A stretch of 64,000 nucleotides of DNA, taken from Biscogniauxia marginata (lineage: Eukaryota; Ascomycota; Sordariomycetes; Xylariales; Xylariaceae). The DNA lies in NCBI GenBank assembly GCA_022695795.1, contig MU404057.1:682001-746000 (forward strand). Reading direction: 5' to 3'. The notes below the pieces were generated by a model that had not been told where the DNA came from, searched no databases, and saw only the letters and a program-made list of their open reading frames with translations. Positions 36,967 through 47,640 of this stretch are shown piece after piece; the first letter of the stretch is position 1; each line of letters starts with the position of its first letter. The position numbers and the translations under genes are program-made.

Positions 36967-38769
36967 ATGTCACAATATTACGGAGAGTCACAATGGCCTG
37001 GTGCCAATCCAGCTGCCGCCGCCGCCGCTGCTGCGGCTGCCTCTGCTCCTCCGTCGACATGGGACCATCAGACACCGCCTCCTGCACGGTCTGGTGAGTG
37101 CGATTACGATGACCCCTCCGAGATTATATCAATTGACTGGGTTGCTGCAGGTGCTAACTCGGCCATTCCGCGCGAAGAGTCGGGTGCTTTCTCCTACCAA
37201 ATAGAGGGTACGTCGGAAAGAGGCTGACGAGAAGAGTCCTTGCTGTCGGTAGGAGCATACTTCGGGATGCGTCGCGCGATCGAGATATTTTCCTATGCCT
37301 GCCAACAAGTCTGGGAGTTCCTCGGTCGAGCGACTACAGCAAAGACTCGTCTACGAGCTTTACAAAATGTGATTTAGTTTAGGCGCTGACAGGAACTGGT
37401 TGGTACAGAGGTTGAGCGAGCCATCGACAATCTGGTTAAGAGCGGCAAGATGTTTGGCCCGCTAGGCCGCCGTGAGTTCTGCCCGATCTGGCTTCAAAGA
37501 TAGTTGGGGCACATCAGATGTGCTTTGGACATCGGACGAGCATCTTGTTCATGGACCAATGTAGCTAACGCGGCGTGTGTAGACGGCCGAGTCGGTTCTG
37601 GGCCTGGTCCACGAGCTCACCCCATGGAATACGGTGACCAGCGCGCCGCAGGTCATTCTGGTCACTCCGGCCCCAATCTGCAGAACTTCTATGCCGCGCA
37701 ACGACACCAATCTTCGCGTGGTTCCAACGAGGCGGAGCAGATGATGCAGGCCAAGCGGAGGATGGCGGCTCAGCGGGAGCGAGAGCTTCGAAACTATCAT
37801 CAAGAGCAGCAATACAACCGAAGTAGGCCGCCCTCTTCTGTATAGCACAAGAGTCGCATCGAAAATTCAAAAAAGAAAATTCATCCGGCAGAGCCAGCAT
37901 GTTCCATGTCTCTCCCCGGACTCCACGTCATCTCTTACCATGCCTCTTAATATCGTGTAAAGCCCACTTCGATATGTTCACCATACGTTGTCACAGCACT
38001 GCGAATTCGTGTCTCTCTTTCATGAAGCCCTGCTGACTTTTGCATCTCTATAGATGTTCTCGCTGATATGTCTTACAATGGCAAGGCTGACCGTGCCCTC
38101 AGTCCCGGAAGCATGTCCGATGACGAACGCCGCGAGTTGATTGCACGCCAGCGTAGTGCGTTGTATGGGGAGCCTTCATTCGACGACGGCGCGAATCGGC
38201 CCGGAGTTCCGGGCCTGCCCCCTACAACAACAAGTCAGCGTGGTCCATCCCCCCTGGCCTACGACTATTCGCGAACCAACGCCCCTAACGCCGGTGAAGG
38301 TGGTCCACACCCCGGCGAGGGTCCGGCCCAGTCTCGCACCAACAGCAACGCTAGCCCCCAATCCAATCCACCAACCAATATAGGTATGTTCGACAATACT
38401 GTAGGCCAACAAGCCAGTCGCACGAGCAACTCTTCTCCGACCGGCGGATCACCACCTCGAGTCGGCGGGGCTGCTAAGTCGGGCCAGACCGGCAATACCG
38501 TGGCTCCGATTGGGACGCGACCTTCAGGAACCGCGCAGGCAACGAATTCTGCCCTGAGCAAGCGTTCCACCACGCCCCTACCATCCCCGTTAAGCCACGG
38601 GTTTTCTGCCTCAAACAACAATGATGAGAATAGCCAGGGCGTCTCTACTTCGGGTGCGCCTTCGAACCCGACTAGCGCCTCGGCTGATGGATATAATGGC
38701 TGGGGTGGCCGCTCTGGTGTTTGGGGCAACAAGTCAAACTTGGGAGTTCAGGCGAGCGTTTGGGGTTAA
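36967..38769 (+). CDS. Conserved fungal protein of unknown function, five exons
   Basis: Exons 36967-37093, 37151-37207, 37409-37471, 37583-37822 and 38054-38769; introns of 57, 201, 111 and 231 nt, all phase 1; 400 aa. The start MSQYYGESQWPGANP leads into a run of about eleven alanines. A helical EVERAIDNLVKSGKMFGPLG segment lies near residues 62-81. A charged coiled-coil-like helix with QMMQAKRRMAAQRERELR follows near 120-140. Exon 5 opens with NVLADMSYNGKADRALSP and SDDERRELIARQRSALYG, which look like the best conserved blocks. The rest is Gly/Pro/Ser-rich and disordered, ending in Trp-Gly motifs (GWGGRSGVWGNKS). I recognise no catalytic domain. Trp-Gly repeats in a disordered tail can mediate protein contacts, but that is speculation. 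Splice sites are supported by frame continuity and clean GT-AG borders. Confidence 0.8.
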
Positions 38770-41099
38770 ACATCGGGACATCGTCATGGGGGATCCAGCG
38801 AATAGGAGTTGGTTTGAGGCATGGGTCAAAGGGAAAGCGGTCCGCAAATATGGTGTTTAGGTCTGGTTGGTTTCTGGGAGGCGAGGGAACAGTATATCCT
38901 GCATAAGCATGGGTGTTCAGGCCTTTGACGACGGAAACGCACAGGGTTTGGGCACGCAAAGTGGAAAAAATGATTTTGTTTGGGAGTTTTTTTTCTTTTG
39001 ATTTCTTTTTCAACCCGATACCGGCTTTTCAAACGACCCTCATACCCCCATACCCCAAAAGAGAAACGATATATAAAGATTTTTACACTGTTCGGACACA
39101 CATCCACACAAAGGTTCGGAGGTTGCTGGAAGGTAAACAAGAAAGGCCAAAAAACAAAAAGGATACGGAAAGCGAAATGGAATATTGCACACGGCAAACT
39201 GGGGGCATCAACGGGGGCGGGCAAGGCATAGTGGCGATCTGAATTTGGTGTTCGCTGTTTTGTTTTTCTTTTTTTTCTCACGAGAGTACGGGTTTTTGCG
39301 GCTCTGTTCGGTTGTTTTTAGGCTGGTGATACAAATAAACAAACCCAGGAAGGGTTTTGAGGTGGGTGTCGGCGATTATATGAGAAGAGAGTATGTCTAC
39401 GAAGTATGTGGCGGTAGAGGCTTTACGTTCTGGGGCGGGGCGGGTTTTCTCTTCCTCACTGGAGTTTTTTGTTTGTGCATAAAGCAACAAAAAAAGAAAG
39501 ACTAAAAATTTTTTCCACCATGAACCCTTTTTAAACATTTGCTTATTTACTACCTACCTAGGTACTTACTGTACTGTTTATTATAACATTACTTTACCCG
39601 CCCCCCCCCTCCCTTTCTATATACTAACTGGTGTTGTATTAATGGTGCTTTCTGATTGGTATTGGTTTGGTACTAGGTAGTGGGTAGTATGGATTGATAT
39701 GTATGGGGAGAAAACATGAAGGGGAGGGGGGATTTGAACCTATAGGGGGGGGGCGAAGCAAAGGAAAGGCAAAAGGAGGGAGAGCAGGAGTTTGTGAAGG
39801 TCTGGTTTTGGTTGGTTCAGTTGGTTGGGCTTAGGTTCGTAGTAGTCATGTTGGGTTGGAATGAGCATATATATGTATCATTGTCACCACAGTATAACAG
39901 CAGCATCATACATATCGTCGATTGGTCCCGGTAATGAACTGTACTAAGAAAAGAAACAGAAACGGATAAACTAATGCGTTATGGGTTTGTTGATTACAAC
40001 TACCTAGGTAATAGGAGAGAGAGAGAGGGTTGCAGAGGGAGTTGGGCTCGATCATTTATCCCCTCCCCTATTCTCTTGTCCGACGTCACTTTGTTCGGGT
40101 CGAGAGTTGTTGTTCTTATTAGGTCGTATATTTGTAATCGCGGATCGATGGTATATACATATATATATATATTCCTAGTGTATGTCAAAAAGGACAACCT
40201 CTGTTGTTTGAATATTTTAGGTCTTTCTGTTGCCACTGCTTAGAGTGACACACGGAGACAGATCGAGATAAAATGCGAGGTAGGTGGTATCTTCGCTGTT
40301 GTGCGTAATTTGGCTTGTTGGGGGATAGCTCTGGAGAGGAATATACAACCTCACTTCCTACTGTGGGATCTTGGTTGTAAGTTGCCTGGGGTTAGGCACA
40401 AGCAAAGGTTTAACTTGCCATTTTGTATCCTGGCAACTCCACGGTTCAAGTCATTCACGGGGATGGCTGTGATACAGATTTGATCCAGATGGCAAGTGTA
40501 TTCACCACCTATTCGACTGCTCCAACTACATCTTAAGCCGTGCGCCGCACCTCTTCTTCCAACAAAGGACGTCCCCCTTAGATCTCAGATACAATGACAA
40601 GAAAAAGCAATGCTACCACCTCCTTATATATACTTGGGCTGATATATATGTATATCGCAAAAAAGCAAGACAAAAAGAGGATGCTACAATGCCTATTTCG
40701 ATTCCAGAAAATGCAAACAGTAAACACTACTCTTATTCATTTTGCCATTCCATTGCCCTTTTTGCCTTTGCACCCCGGTTTGCCCCCCCCTTCCCTCCCT
40801 TTTTTTTCGAACGCCGAAATTCTTCGCTGTGAAAATTCCAACAACAGGGTATCTTCGATCTTTTTGGTCAGGGACACAAAAGAAAAATGGATATAGAAAA
40901 ATAAAAATTTTACAAGGGTGAGAAGTGGAAGAAGAAGAAAAAAAAACACAAACACAAAGACCTCAGCTATGCTGCCAAATGATAAAACACAGGAGAAAAG
41001 AAATGGTTTATATGTCATGCGGGTTATAGATAAGATATGAAAAAAAAGAAAAAGAAATACAAGATAAGGGGGAAGAGTGAAATGGAGATGGTTTTGTTT
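38770..41099. other. 2.3-kb intergenic region between convergent genes
   Basis: Shared 3' flank of the five-exon gene (plus) and the disordered-protein gene (minus). T-rich and A-rich tracts are frequent. TACCTACCTAGGTAC words lie at 39550-39566 and 40003-40010. A C-run is near 39600 and a G-run near 39747. No gene was seen. Confidence 0.55.
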
Positions 41100-42842
41100 T
41101 CAAATAAAACGAGTACCGCTACCGCTGGGGGAGTTATCGTCAACGACCACCGCGGACTTGGGGCTCGCCACCCGGCCGCCGGTATTGAACGTAGCTGCCC
41201 TCGGGGGCGGTGGTCTCAGGCCGCCGCCGACCTCGCGCTGGCGCGGGACCGGGGCGGTCTCAGACCGCTTCGGGGTCCCTGGGACGTGCCGCCTCATCGG
41301 GTCGTTGGTCGGGGTCCACGGGCGGCTGAACGAGCGGGAGCTCGGCGACTTGGGCGACTCGCACCGGGCGAAGGGCATGCGCGGGGGCGCCAGGGGCGAC
41401 TCCAGCCGCAGGACGGGGGACTCGGGCCGGCCGCGGTGCGAGTCGGACGGGGAGGGGCTGGTCGGGGAGGCGAGGGGCCACTCGGTCGAGTCCGGCGTCG
41501 GCGGGTTGCGGCTCACGTTCGTGGTGAGAGGGGGAGCGAGGGGGGCCGGCTGCTTGTCCTGCGGCGCAGAGTTTAGCTCCAGGGGGCTTGCGCTGCGCGA
41601 CGGGGACTGCATCACGGACTCCTTGGGCTGCTGCTGTCGCGGTGCGAACTGTGGCTCCAGCGGCGGGAACCAGGGGCTCGCGAGGGGGCCGGTGAGAGGA
41701 ATCAGAGGGCTGTCGGGCGATTCTGGGACGTCGTCCTCGTAGTCGTCATCTTCGTCGTCGTCGTCGGATGACTCGTGGCGACGGGCGTAATCATCGAGCG
41801 TCGGTCTCCGGACGGCACCGATATCCGGTTGCATCGGCCGCCCGACTGCGCCGACAGCAGCGATTGGTGTTCCTGAGCGGGAAGACGCAGGCGAGTTGAA
41901 GCTTGTTGGTGTTTGCGAGCGCGAGGCGGCCGCAAATGGCGTGTTCCAAGGTCCTTTCCGCTCTGGCGTGTCCGGTCGCCTGTCGAGGTCCAAAGGCGTG
42001 GGATGAATACGGTCGAGTTGGCGGCTGTCTGCTGTCCGGGATCGCTGGGGCGGAGTTGGCATCTCTATCCCGTGCCTGTGAGATGGCCGAACTTTTACGG
42101 TGCCCCATTTGCCTCTGACATTCTGAATGACTGGCTCACTGGGATGGTTCATCGGAGGAATAGGGGGTCTCTTGCCGAGGAAGGTCTCGTCATTGTTAGG
42201 CAAGTCTGAAGCGTTCTGTACCGCCTTCAATCCGGAGGTCGCGGCTCGGCTGCTACTTCGACTCGACGGGCGTGCCTCGCTTTTGAAGGGGATAGCTGGC
42301 GGCTCTAGAACTGGATCCTCTAGAGTGTAGTCAGTCTTGATGGACTGTGGTGACGATGGAGCTTGCCTCGGCGACTGATTCACCGTGCTAGATGGTGTAC
42401 CAGGGGCCTTCGGCGGTCCCGGCCTTCTGATCCGCAGGGGCTCTGGGACGTCCTCGGGGCCGAGTTTAGTAGACAGCGATGTAGCATCACTAGGTAAATT
42501 CGTGTTAAGTGGGTTTGGTTCCAGAGGCGACTTTGGTAAACTTGAAAGCGACCTAGGTGTAGACGGCGTTCCCGACAGCGATTTGGTATCTAGCGGACTG
42601 ATCTTTGGCCTTTCTTTCTTGGGGGTTCCTGGCCGGGAAGCTGAGCTAATAGGCGCGGGAGGACCCAGGGCCAGGGTCGTCGAAGAGCCATCCCCGAAGC
42701 TTTTACCTAGATTTGGATTCGACGAGTGTTGTCTCAAGCTCGAGTAGCTCGAGTCTCGAAACTTGTGCGGGCTAGGAAGGTCGGTCATGCTCAGAGCTGC
42801 CGTGTTTGGGGCACTGGGAGTGTAAGGCGAGACCTTGAGCAT
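41100..42842 (-). CDS. Pro/Ser-rich intrinsically disordered protein, fungal
   Basis: Single-exon model of 580 aa from the ATG at 42842 (MLKVSPYTPSAPNT). The frame stays open 76 codons further upstream but without an ATG; its first codon is a GTG inside GTGAGT, a donor-like sequence, so the upstream part is more likely 5' UTR or intron. The protein is rich in Pro, Ser, Arg and Thr, with many SP/TP pairs (possible proline-directed kinase sites). It has a GKWGTVKVRPSHRHG segment near 250-265, an acidic block of consecutive Asp/Glu near residue 360, and a C-terminal PMRRHVPGTPKRSETAP segment. No membrane segment, signal peptide or enzyme motif is visible. It is probably a regulatory or scaffold-like protein, but no function can be assigned. 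Frame length and composition make it real. Confidence 0.75.
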   Translation of the reverse strand: MLKVSPYTPSAPNTAALSMTDLPSPHKFRDSSYSSLRQHSSNPNLGKSFGDGSSTTLALGPPAPISSASRPGTPKKERPKISPLDTKSLSGTPSTPRSLSSLPKSPLEPNPLNTNLPSDATSLSTKLGPEDVPEPLRIRRPGPPKAPGTPSSTVNQSPRQAPSSPQSIKTDYTLEDPVLEPPAIPFKSEARPSSRSSSRAATSGLKAVQNASDLPNNDETFLGKRPPIPPMNHPSEPVIQNVRGKWGTVKVRPSHRHGIEMPTPPQRSRTADSRQLDRIHPTPLDLDRRPDTPERKGPWNTPFAAASRSQTPTSFNSPASSRSGTPIAAVGAVGRPMQPDIGAVRRPTLDDYARRHESSDDDDEDDDYEDDVPESPDSPLIPLTGPLASPWFPPLEPQFAPRQQQPKESVMQSPSRSASPLELNSAPQDKQPAPLAPPLTTNVSRNPPTPDSTEWPLASPTSPSPSDSHRGRPESPVLRLESPLAPPRMPFARCESPKSPSSRSFSRPWTPTNDPMRRHVPGTPKRSETAPVPRQREVGGGLRPPPPRAATFNTGGRVASPKSAVVVDDNSPSGSGTRFI

Positions 42843-44215
42843 CGCCGCAACTTTGTTTTGATCTGGTGAATCGGACGCTGGTAGAGCCTGTATGGTCGCA
42901 GAGTAAGACACACCACACGCATTTTCGAATCCGATAAGTTCCTTTTCGTCGATAAAGGATTCCCGACTGTCATAATTGCATTCCTTTGTCCCTGATTCTT
43001 CAACTTCCGCGGGTTTCCTGTTGGCCGGTATTAGCAGAAACCTAGGCCAACTTTTGGCCGTTCGACTCACTGTTTCCTCTCCCCGCCAAACTTAAGACCG
43101 AAAAAAGAAACCATCGTGTCGGCTCGTCTAGATAATAGGCATGTAATGAAGTTAAGATGTTCGATATGGTCATCGATACGAAAACTTGAAACCCCCTTAC
43201 AAAGGAAATATCCGACGGAAAACAACGCCTTAAGAATGGATCAGGAAAAAAGAGTAACTGGCAACAAGCTCGAAGGTCGAAGTAAAGTTGTAACGAAAGG
43301 AACGTGATCGCGTTGTATGTATGTAGTTGTGAACAGTAATAGGAGGACGAAGAAAGACAGCGGGGTCGGAAAGAGATGCTAGCAGTCCACGCCCATGCCG
43401 ATCGTAATAGCTGTCCCAAGGAGTAACGTCACAGAAAGAGTTGAGGCTCAAGTTCAGGAAATGCCTGAACCTCTTCGCGGGAACCTGGCAACTGAGGTTC
43501 GAAGGGGTAAGAAATGGCCGTTTACGGCGCGAAGAATGAGGCTAGGATTTGAAGTATAAGTCAGGGCCCCCCAGGGGCGATTCAAGACCCTGCTGCGACT
43601 CACGACCCACGACGCAGCATGAAGATTGCTGGGCTGAGTGAACGACCCTTTCTAATGGTACGTTTGGGCAGAACGATCCATGCAGACCGGCGGGCGAAGA
43701 CGTTATTCTGCGACTAAACGAGAAAAATGCCAGTCGAGTGCAGGCAAGTAGGGGAAATAGAGATGGGCAAGAATAACAAGCGGTGGGTTCGCGTTCGTGC
43801 GAATGAGTGTGTATGTGCGTATCGCGACGCGGGACTGAAAAGGAGATTCACGGCAGAAAATGAGGATAGAAAAAAAAATATTATAAAATCCCACGATGCC
43901 GAGACCTATCTTGAAACGGGCGACGACCGGGGGTTAGAAATGACGCGCTGCGGGAATCAGAAGGATGCCATTTGATAGAGACAGGTGGAAGGGGGCCCTA
44001 ACTCCTGAAGATGGCTATGAGATTGGTTTGATGATACAATGCCGAATAGATTGGACGAAGGGCCAAACGCTGCAACGGATGAAACCCAAAGAGGCAAGAG
44101 GACGACGCCAAGATCTGAAGGGAAATTTGACAAGAACGGGCCCGCGGGTACGGTGCCCCATTAGCGGAACGCTTAATTACACGGTATCCCATCCCCCCTC
44201 TTAAACTACTAAAGT

Positions 44216-44400
44216 CACTTTATAACCCATTTCAATGAAAGTGGTTTATATATAAATAATTATTTACTTATTATATTAAAAACTATTATACGTAATTAAA
44301 CACCGAGTTAAATATTTACCTATATAATCTTTTTTATAAGTACTTCAATTATTAAAAAAAAATGTAATGTAAGTTATTTAAAACGTTGGTTATTCCCTGT
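44216..44400. other. AT-rich island
   Basis: By eye roughly four-fifths A+T, with TATAAATAATTATTTACTTA-type sequence, in sharp contrast to the flanking DNA. The octamer ACTTCAAT occurs at about 44342 and again at 44406, following similar ATAAG words. It may be a decayed repeat. Confidence 0.6.
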
Positions 44401-45014
44401 ATAAGAACTTCAATGAAGGTAAGGCTAGCTTCGAATCTTAAGTCTAAACTAAGCACGTTCTAGGAAAACTTACAATGGCCCGCTTATGTATAGTTGAAAT
44501 ACAACGACCCCCGAGATTCTTCCACAAATAAGACCAGGGTTCGTGAACTAATAATTGCATAGAGACACGGAATCGAAACTTTCTGGCCGCCTTATGACAA
44601 ACAGCTCGCCGAATAATGCTAACCTATGTAAATTAGCTGCAGGGCCTAACTAGCTAACGTACATATGTAGAGTGAACACAAGAGTCAGCCACATTCGCGA
44701 ACGTGGATGACAAACCCGCAAGGGGCGGTCATTTGCAATATGATTGGAAGCCTTACAACGATGCTTATTGCCAGCGGGCAGCCTGTGAATAGTAAGCATC
44801 CCGGCATTATTCTCCTCTGATATACCACGAAATTGAGACTCTGGATCCCAACTACCGGTACGTACAATATCAGCTTTAATATTCTACATTATTTAATTTC
44901 CTTCTTATGCATCTGCAAATTGATTCTTCATACAACACACGGGCTACGCATGTATGCGGCTACCGATTTGAGACACACCGCCGCAATGGCAACCGAGCGT
45001 TAAACAAAACCAAA

Positions 45015-45037
45015 CCCCCCCCCCCCCCCCCCCCCCC
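45015..45037. repeat. C23 homopolymer
   Basis: Uninterrupted run of C in non-coding DNA. The exact length is likely to be unreliable in any assembly. Confidence 0.9.
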
Positions 45038-45733
45038 TCTCCCCCCAACTCCGCCCAACTCCGATATAGACTTACCTGGGACGCTGTGCGGCCTCCGCTA
45101 CAGAGGAAGTTCGATGTTACGATAAAATGCGAAAGCCCCCACAATCTAGAGTACGGAATTGTTACATGTGGTATACGAGGGCAGCTCGTGAATGCGATAC
45201 CTATTCCGTAGTTTAGGGGGAGGGGGAGGGGGGACCACGAGAAGTCGTTTTAAACAGAGACAGGGGAGCAGGGGCAGGGTTAAGGACATACCTATACGAC
45301 AACAGATGCATATCGTTACTACATCCTACATTACACGATAATAAGACCTCTACCCTTTTCTCTCGGCGTTCCGGTTGTCGACAAAAAGAAGGTGCTTAGG
45401 TTATACTACTCGGTTACCTAGTTACCAGAAATACGAAACCCGGTTATCTAGTTTAGTGACGTGCGATATGTGGCGGCGGTGACGGCGTGGCTTCTCTTCA
45501 ACCGGGGACCGGGCCGGGGTGAGTGAGTCTCTCGGTAGCCTTCCGATCTGAAACTTTTCAGGACAGGAGCCCAAAAAGGAACCAAAAAGCGACAGCGAGC
45601 TAGCACTTATTATTCATCACATAGGTAGCACACACTTCTATTGTACTAGGTAGATGATTAGGTACTTGATCAAAAAGGGGTCTTAACCTAAAAGTATGTC
45701 GCATCAAACAAACCCCTCTCCCCCTACTCCTTT

Positions 45734-45754
45734 CCCCCCCCCCCCCCCCCCCCC
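45734..45754. repeat. C21 homopolymer
   Basis: Uninterrupted run of C about 240 bp downstream of the SDR stop codon, within a longer C/T-rich stretch. Confidence 0.9.
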
Positions 45755-45994
45755 ACTTACCCACCTCCCCACTCCCTCTCCCTCCCTTTTCACTTTCTCC
45801 TTATCACGGTTCAGGCCTCCTTTGGAGATAGGTGATAAGGCCGCTTCGCTTCTACACCTACCTGTGTAAACGACCTCTCCGTCCCCCCTCGTACTCTTAT
45901 GCCTATCCCGCGTTCTCATCTCACCGCCATAAACCACGACACCTAGCAGGCCAACCTCCTGACGCCTCCCTCCTTCCCCCGCTAAATACACCAA

Positions 45995-46816
45995 CTAAAC
46001 CAGCTGCGCCCCACCCCTTGTCTTCACCACCTCACCGGTCGCATTCCGGTCCCTCATGAGGTAAACATACGCCTCGGCGACATCCGCCGGGCTCGCGACC
46101 CTTCCCAGCGGCAACCTAGCCGCGAACCCCTCCAGCGCCGCGTCTCTCGCCGGGCCCTCGGGCCCCCAGAGCGGGGTGTCCACGGCGCCGGGCTCGACGG
46201 CGTTGACGCGCACGGCGCGCGGTGCGAGGTCGAGCGCAAGGTTGCGCGCCAGCGCGTTCGCGCCCGCCATCACGTACGACATGAGGCTCCAGCCGCGCTG
46301 CGGCCTGTCGGCGATGCCGCCCGTCGTCAGGGTCAGGCTCTTGTCCTCGGAGGAGGAGGAGGAGGAAGAGGCGAGCAGGTACCGCGGCGCGAGCTTTCCC
46401 AGGAGGACGGGCACGAGCATGCGCATGTGGGCGACGTCGCGGACGCGAGCCGCGGACAGGTCGGCGAGGTCGGAGACGGCGAGGCCGTCGGCCGCCGTGA
46501 GCACGATGTGGTCGATGGGCTGTACGCCCGCGGCTGCCGCGAGCAGCGCGTCGAGGTCCTCCTCCACCGTGTCGCGCGAGAGGTCGCTGCCGATGCCTAC
46601 GAGCGGGAGGAGGAGGGGGAGGGGCGCGTTGTCGTCTTCTGGGGGTTGCGCGGCGCGGATCGAAGCGACGGCGGCGTCGGCGCTGTGCTGCGTGGAGCCC
46701 GAGAGGGTGACGCGGGCGCCGGCCGCCAGGGCCGCCTCAACGATGCCTCGGCCGATGCCCTTGCTGCCGCCGATCACGAAGACATGTTTACCCTCGAGCC
46801 TGTCGTGTTTGGCCAT
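45995..46816 (-). CDS. Short-chain dehydrogenase/reductase, atypical (no YxxxK lysine)
   Basis: Single-exon ORF of 273 aa from an ATG in a good context (CATCATGGCC). It has a Rossmann nucleotide-binding start, HVFVIGGSKGIGRGIVEAAL, with the Gly-rich TGxxxGxG-type motif at residues 16-24. LTAADG at 107-111 stands where NNAG is usual. The active-site region reads LTTGG (about 163-167) and SYVMAGANALARNLALDL (180-197): Tyr181 is present but the Lys four residues later is Gly185, and the catalytic Ser is not evident. VRVNAVEPGAVDTPLW is the usual SDR segment after helix five. The sequence is GC-rich compared with its flanks, with a Ser run at 150-156. Fungal SDRs with an altered YxxxK exist, so it could be an active atypical reductase or a binding-only protein. 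The substrate is unknown. Confidence 0.87.
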   Translation of the reverse strand: MAKHDRLEGKHVFVIGGSKGIGRGIVEAALAAGARVTLSGSTQHSADAAVASIRAAQPPEDDNAPLPLLLPLVGIGSDLSRDTVEEDLDALLAAAAGVQPIDHIVLTAADGLAVSDLADLSAARVRDVAHMRMLVPVLLGKLAPRYLLASSSSSSSEDKSLTLTTGGIADRPQRGWSLMSYVMAGANALARNLALDLAPRAVRVNAVEPGAVDTPLWGPEGPARDAALEGFAARLPLGRVASPADVAEAYVYLMRDRNATGEVVKTRGGAQLV

Positions 46817-47640
46817 GATGTGAGTGAGCCGCGGTAGAGAAGGGAGTTTTTAGAACGCGAGAGAACGGAGAAGGAGAAAAAAAAAGCGATTGACATCAAT
46901 CTGATTAGAAATCTGCGATGGTATCTATCTGCGCGGTAGATACCTACGGGAAAATGTTGGACGGCTATATCGCAGCTACTAGGTTACCTCTCGACTTGAA
47001 ATCGGGCATCCTTTTTATACCTTCGACGCAAAAATTCCCCCATATCGGTAATACTGGGGATAACGGTAACCTTGAATGCAACATGATGCTATGTAATCCT
47101 CGATGACCTTGGATTTGGAGTAATGATCTCTACAGACCTGTGGCATTCTGAGTTTACGGAAGGGTACTGTGAGTTTGCCTTAGTCCCTCTTTGCGGTAAA
47201 CGCTGAACAGCGACGAATGAAACGAATCGTATGTCCGTGTTTCGGGCGAGAGTTCAGTAAGATTTCCTAATCGGGTAATGCTATCAGCCGAGTTTGCGGT
47301 CTGTCACTTGATCACATTGGTGGACTTACCGGAGATGACAACTCGTGGGCATGAAGCCGTGAGTACGGAGTTGCTGATTTATAATCGGCGAGTATATAGG
47401 CATGTGAGTGAGAAGCTAGGTACTAGACCTCTGCTGACCAAAGCTGTTAACAGACTTGAATCTGCCGAGCTCCTTCATTAGTACCAATGACTCCTGGCTA
47501 TCTGGGATTCGTTCCTTGGGGTGACTTACGTAGAAACGGATCGCAACTTCTTAATAGTTACAGAATCGTTTACACGGGCGAAACTTTCACGTTACGTAAA
47601 GGAGAGAAATTCGCCAGCGTTGTCAACGCAAGAGGTTCTC
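46817..47640. other. 0.8-kb intergenic region
   Basis: Upstream flank of the SDR gene and downstream flank of the SRA-YDG gene, both on the minus strand. A 67-codon frame at 47278-47481 has no recognisable character. Nothing else was seen. Confidence 0.55.

Larger units (their letters stand above)
42843..45994. other. 3.1-kb intergenic region
   Basis: The left part is 5' leader and promoter of the disordered-protein gene, including nested inverted repeats at 43452-43500. A strongly AT-rich island lies at about 44216-44400. Two C-homopolymers (45015-45037 and 45734-45754) and a poly-pyrimidine stretch precede the SDR gene's 3' end. No supported gene. Confidence 0.55.

Noticed and set aside
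39726..39745. T-loop-like GGTTCAAATCC on the minus strand
   Set aside because: The five-base stem does not pair, and no anticodon or D arm is present.
42843..43070. N-terminal extension of the disordered protein to 656 aa
   Set aside because: The extension has no ATG and begins at a GTG inside a donor-like GTGAGT; the first in-frame ATG is at 42842.
43042..43419. 125-codon minus-strand frame upstream of the disordered-protein gene
   Set aside because: Composition is not protein-like, and it overlaps the probable 5' leader.
46176..46837. Two long plus-strand frames (215 and 136 codons)
   Set aside because: Both are antisense to the GC-rich SDR gene; their Ser/Ala/Arg composition comes from the other strand's codon use.
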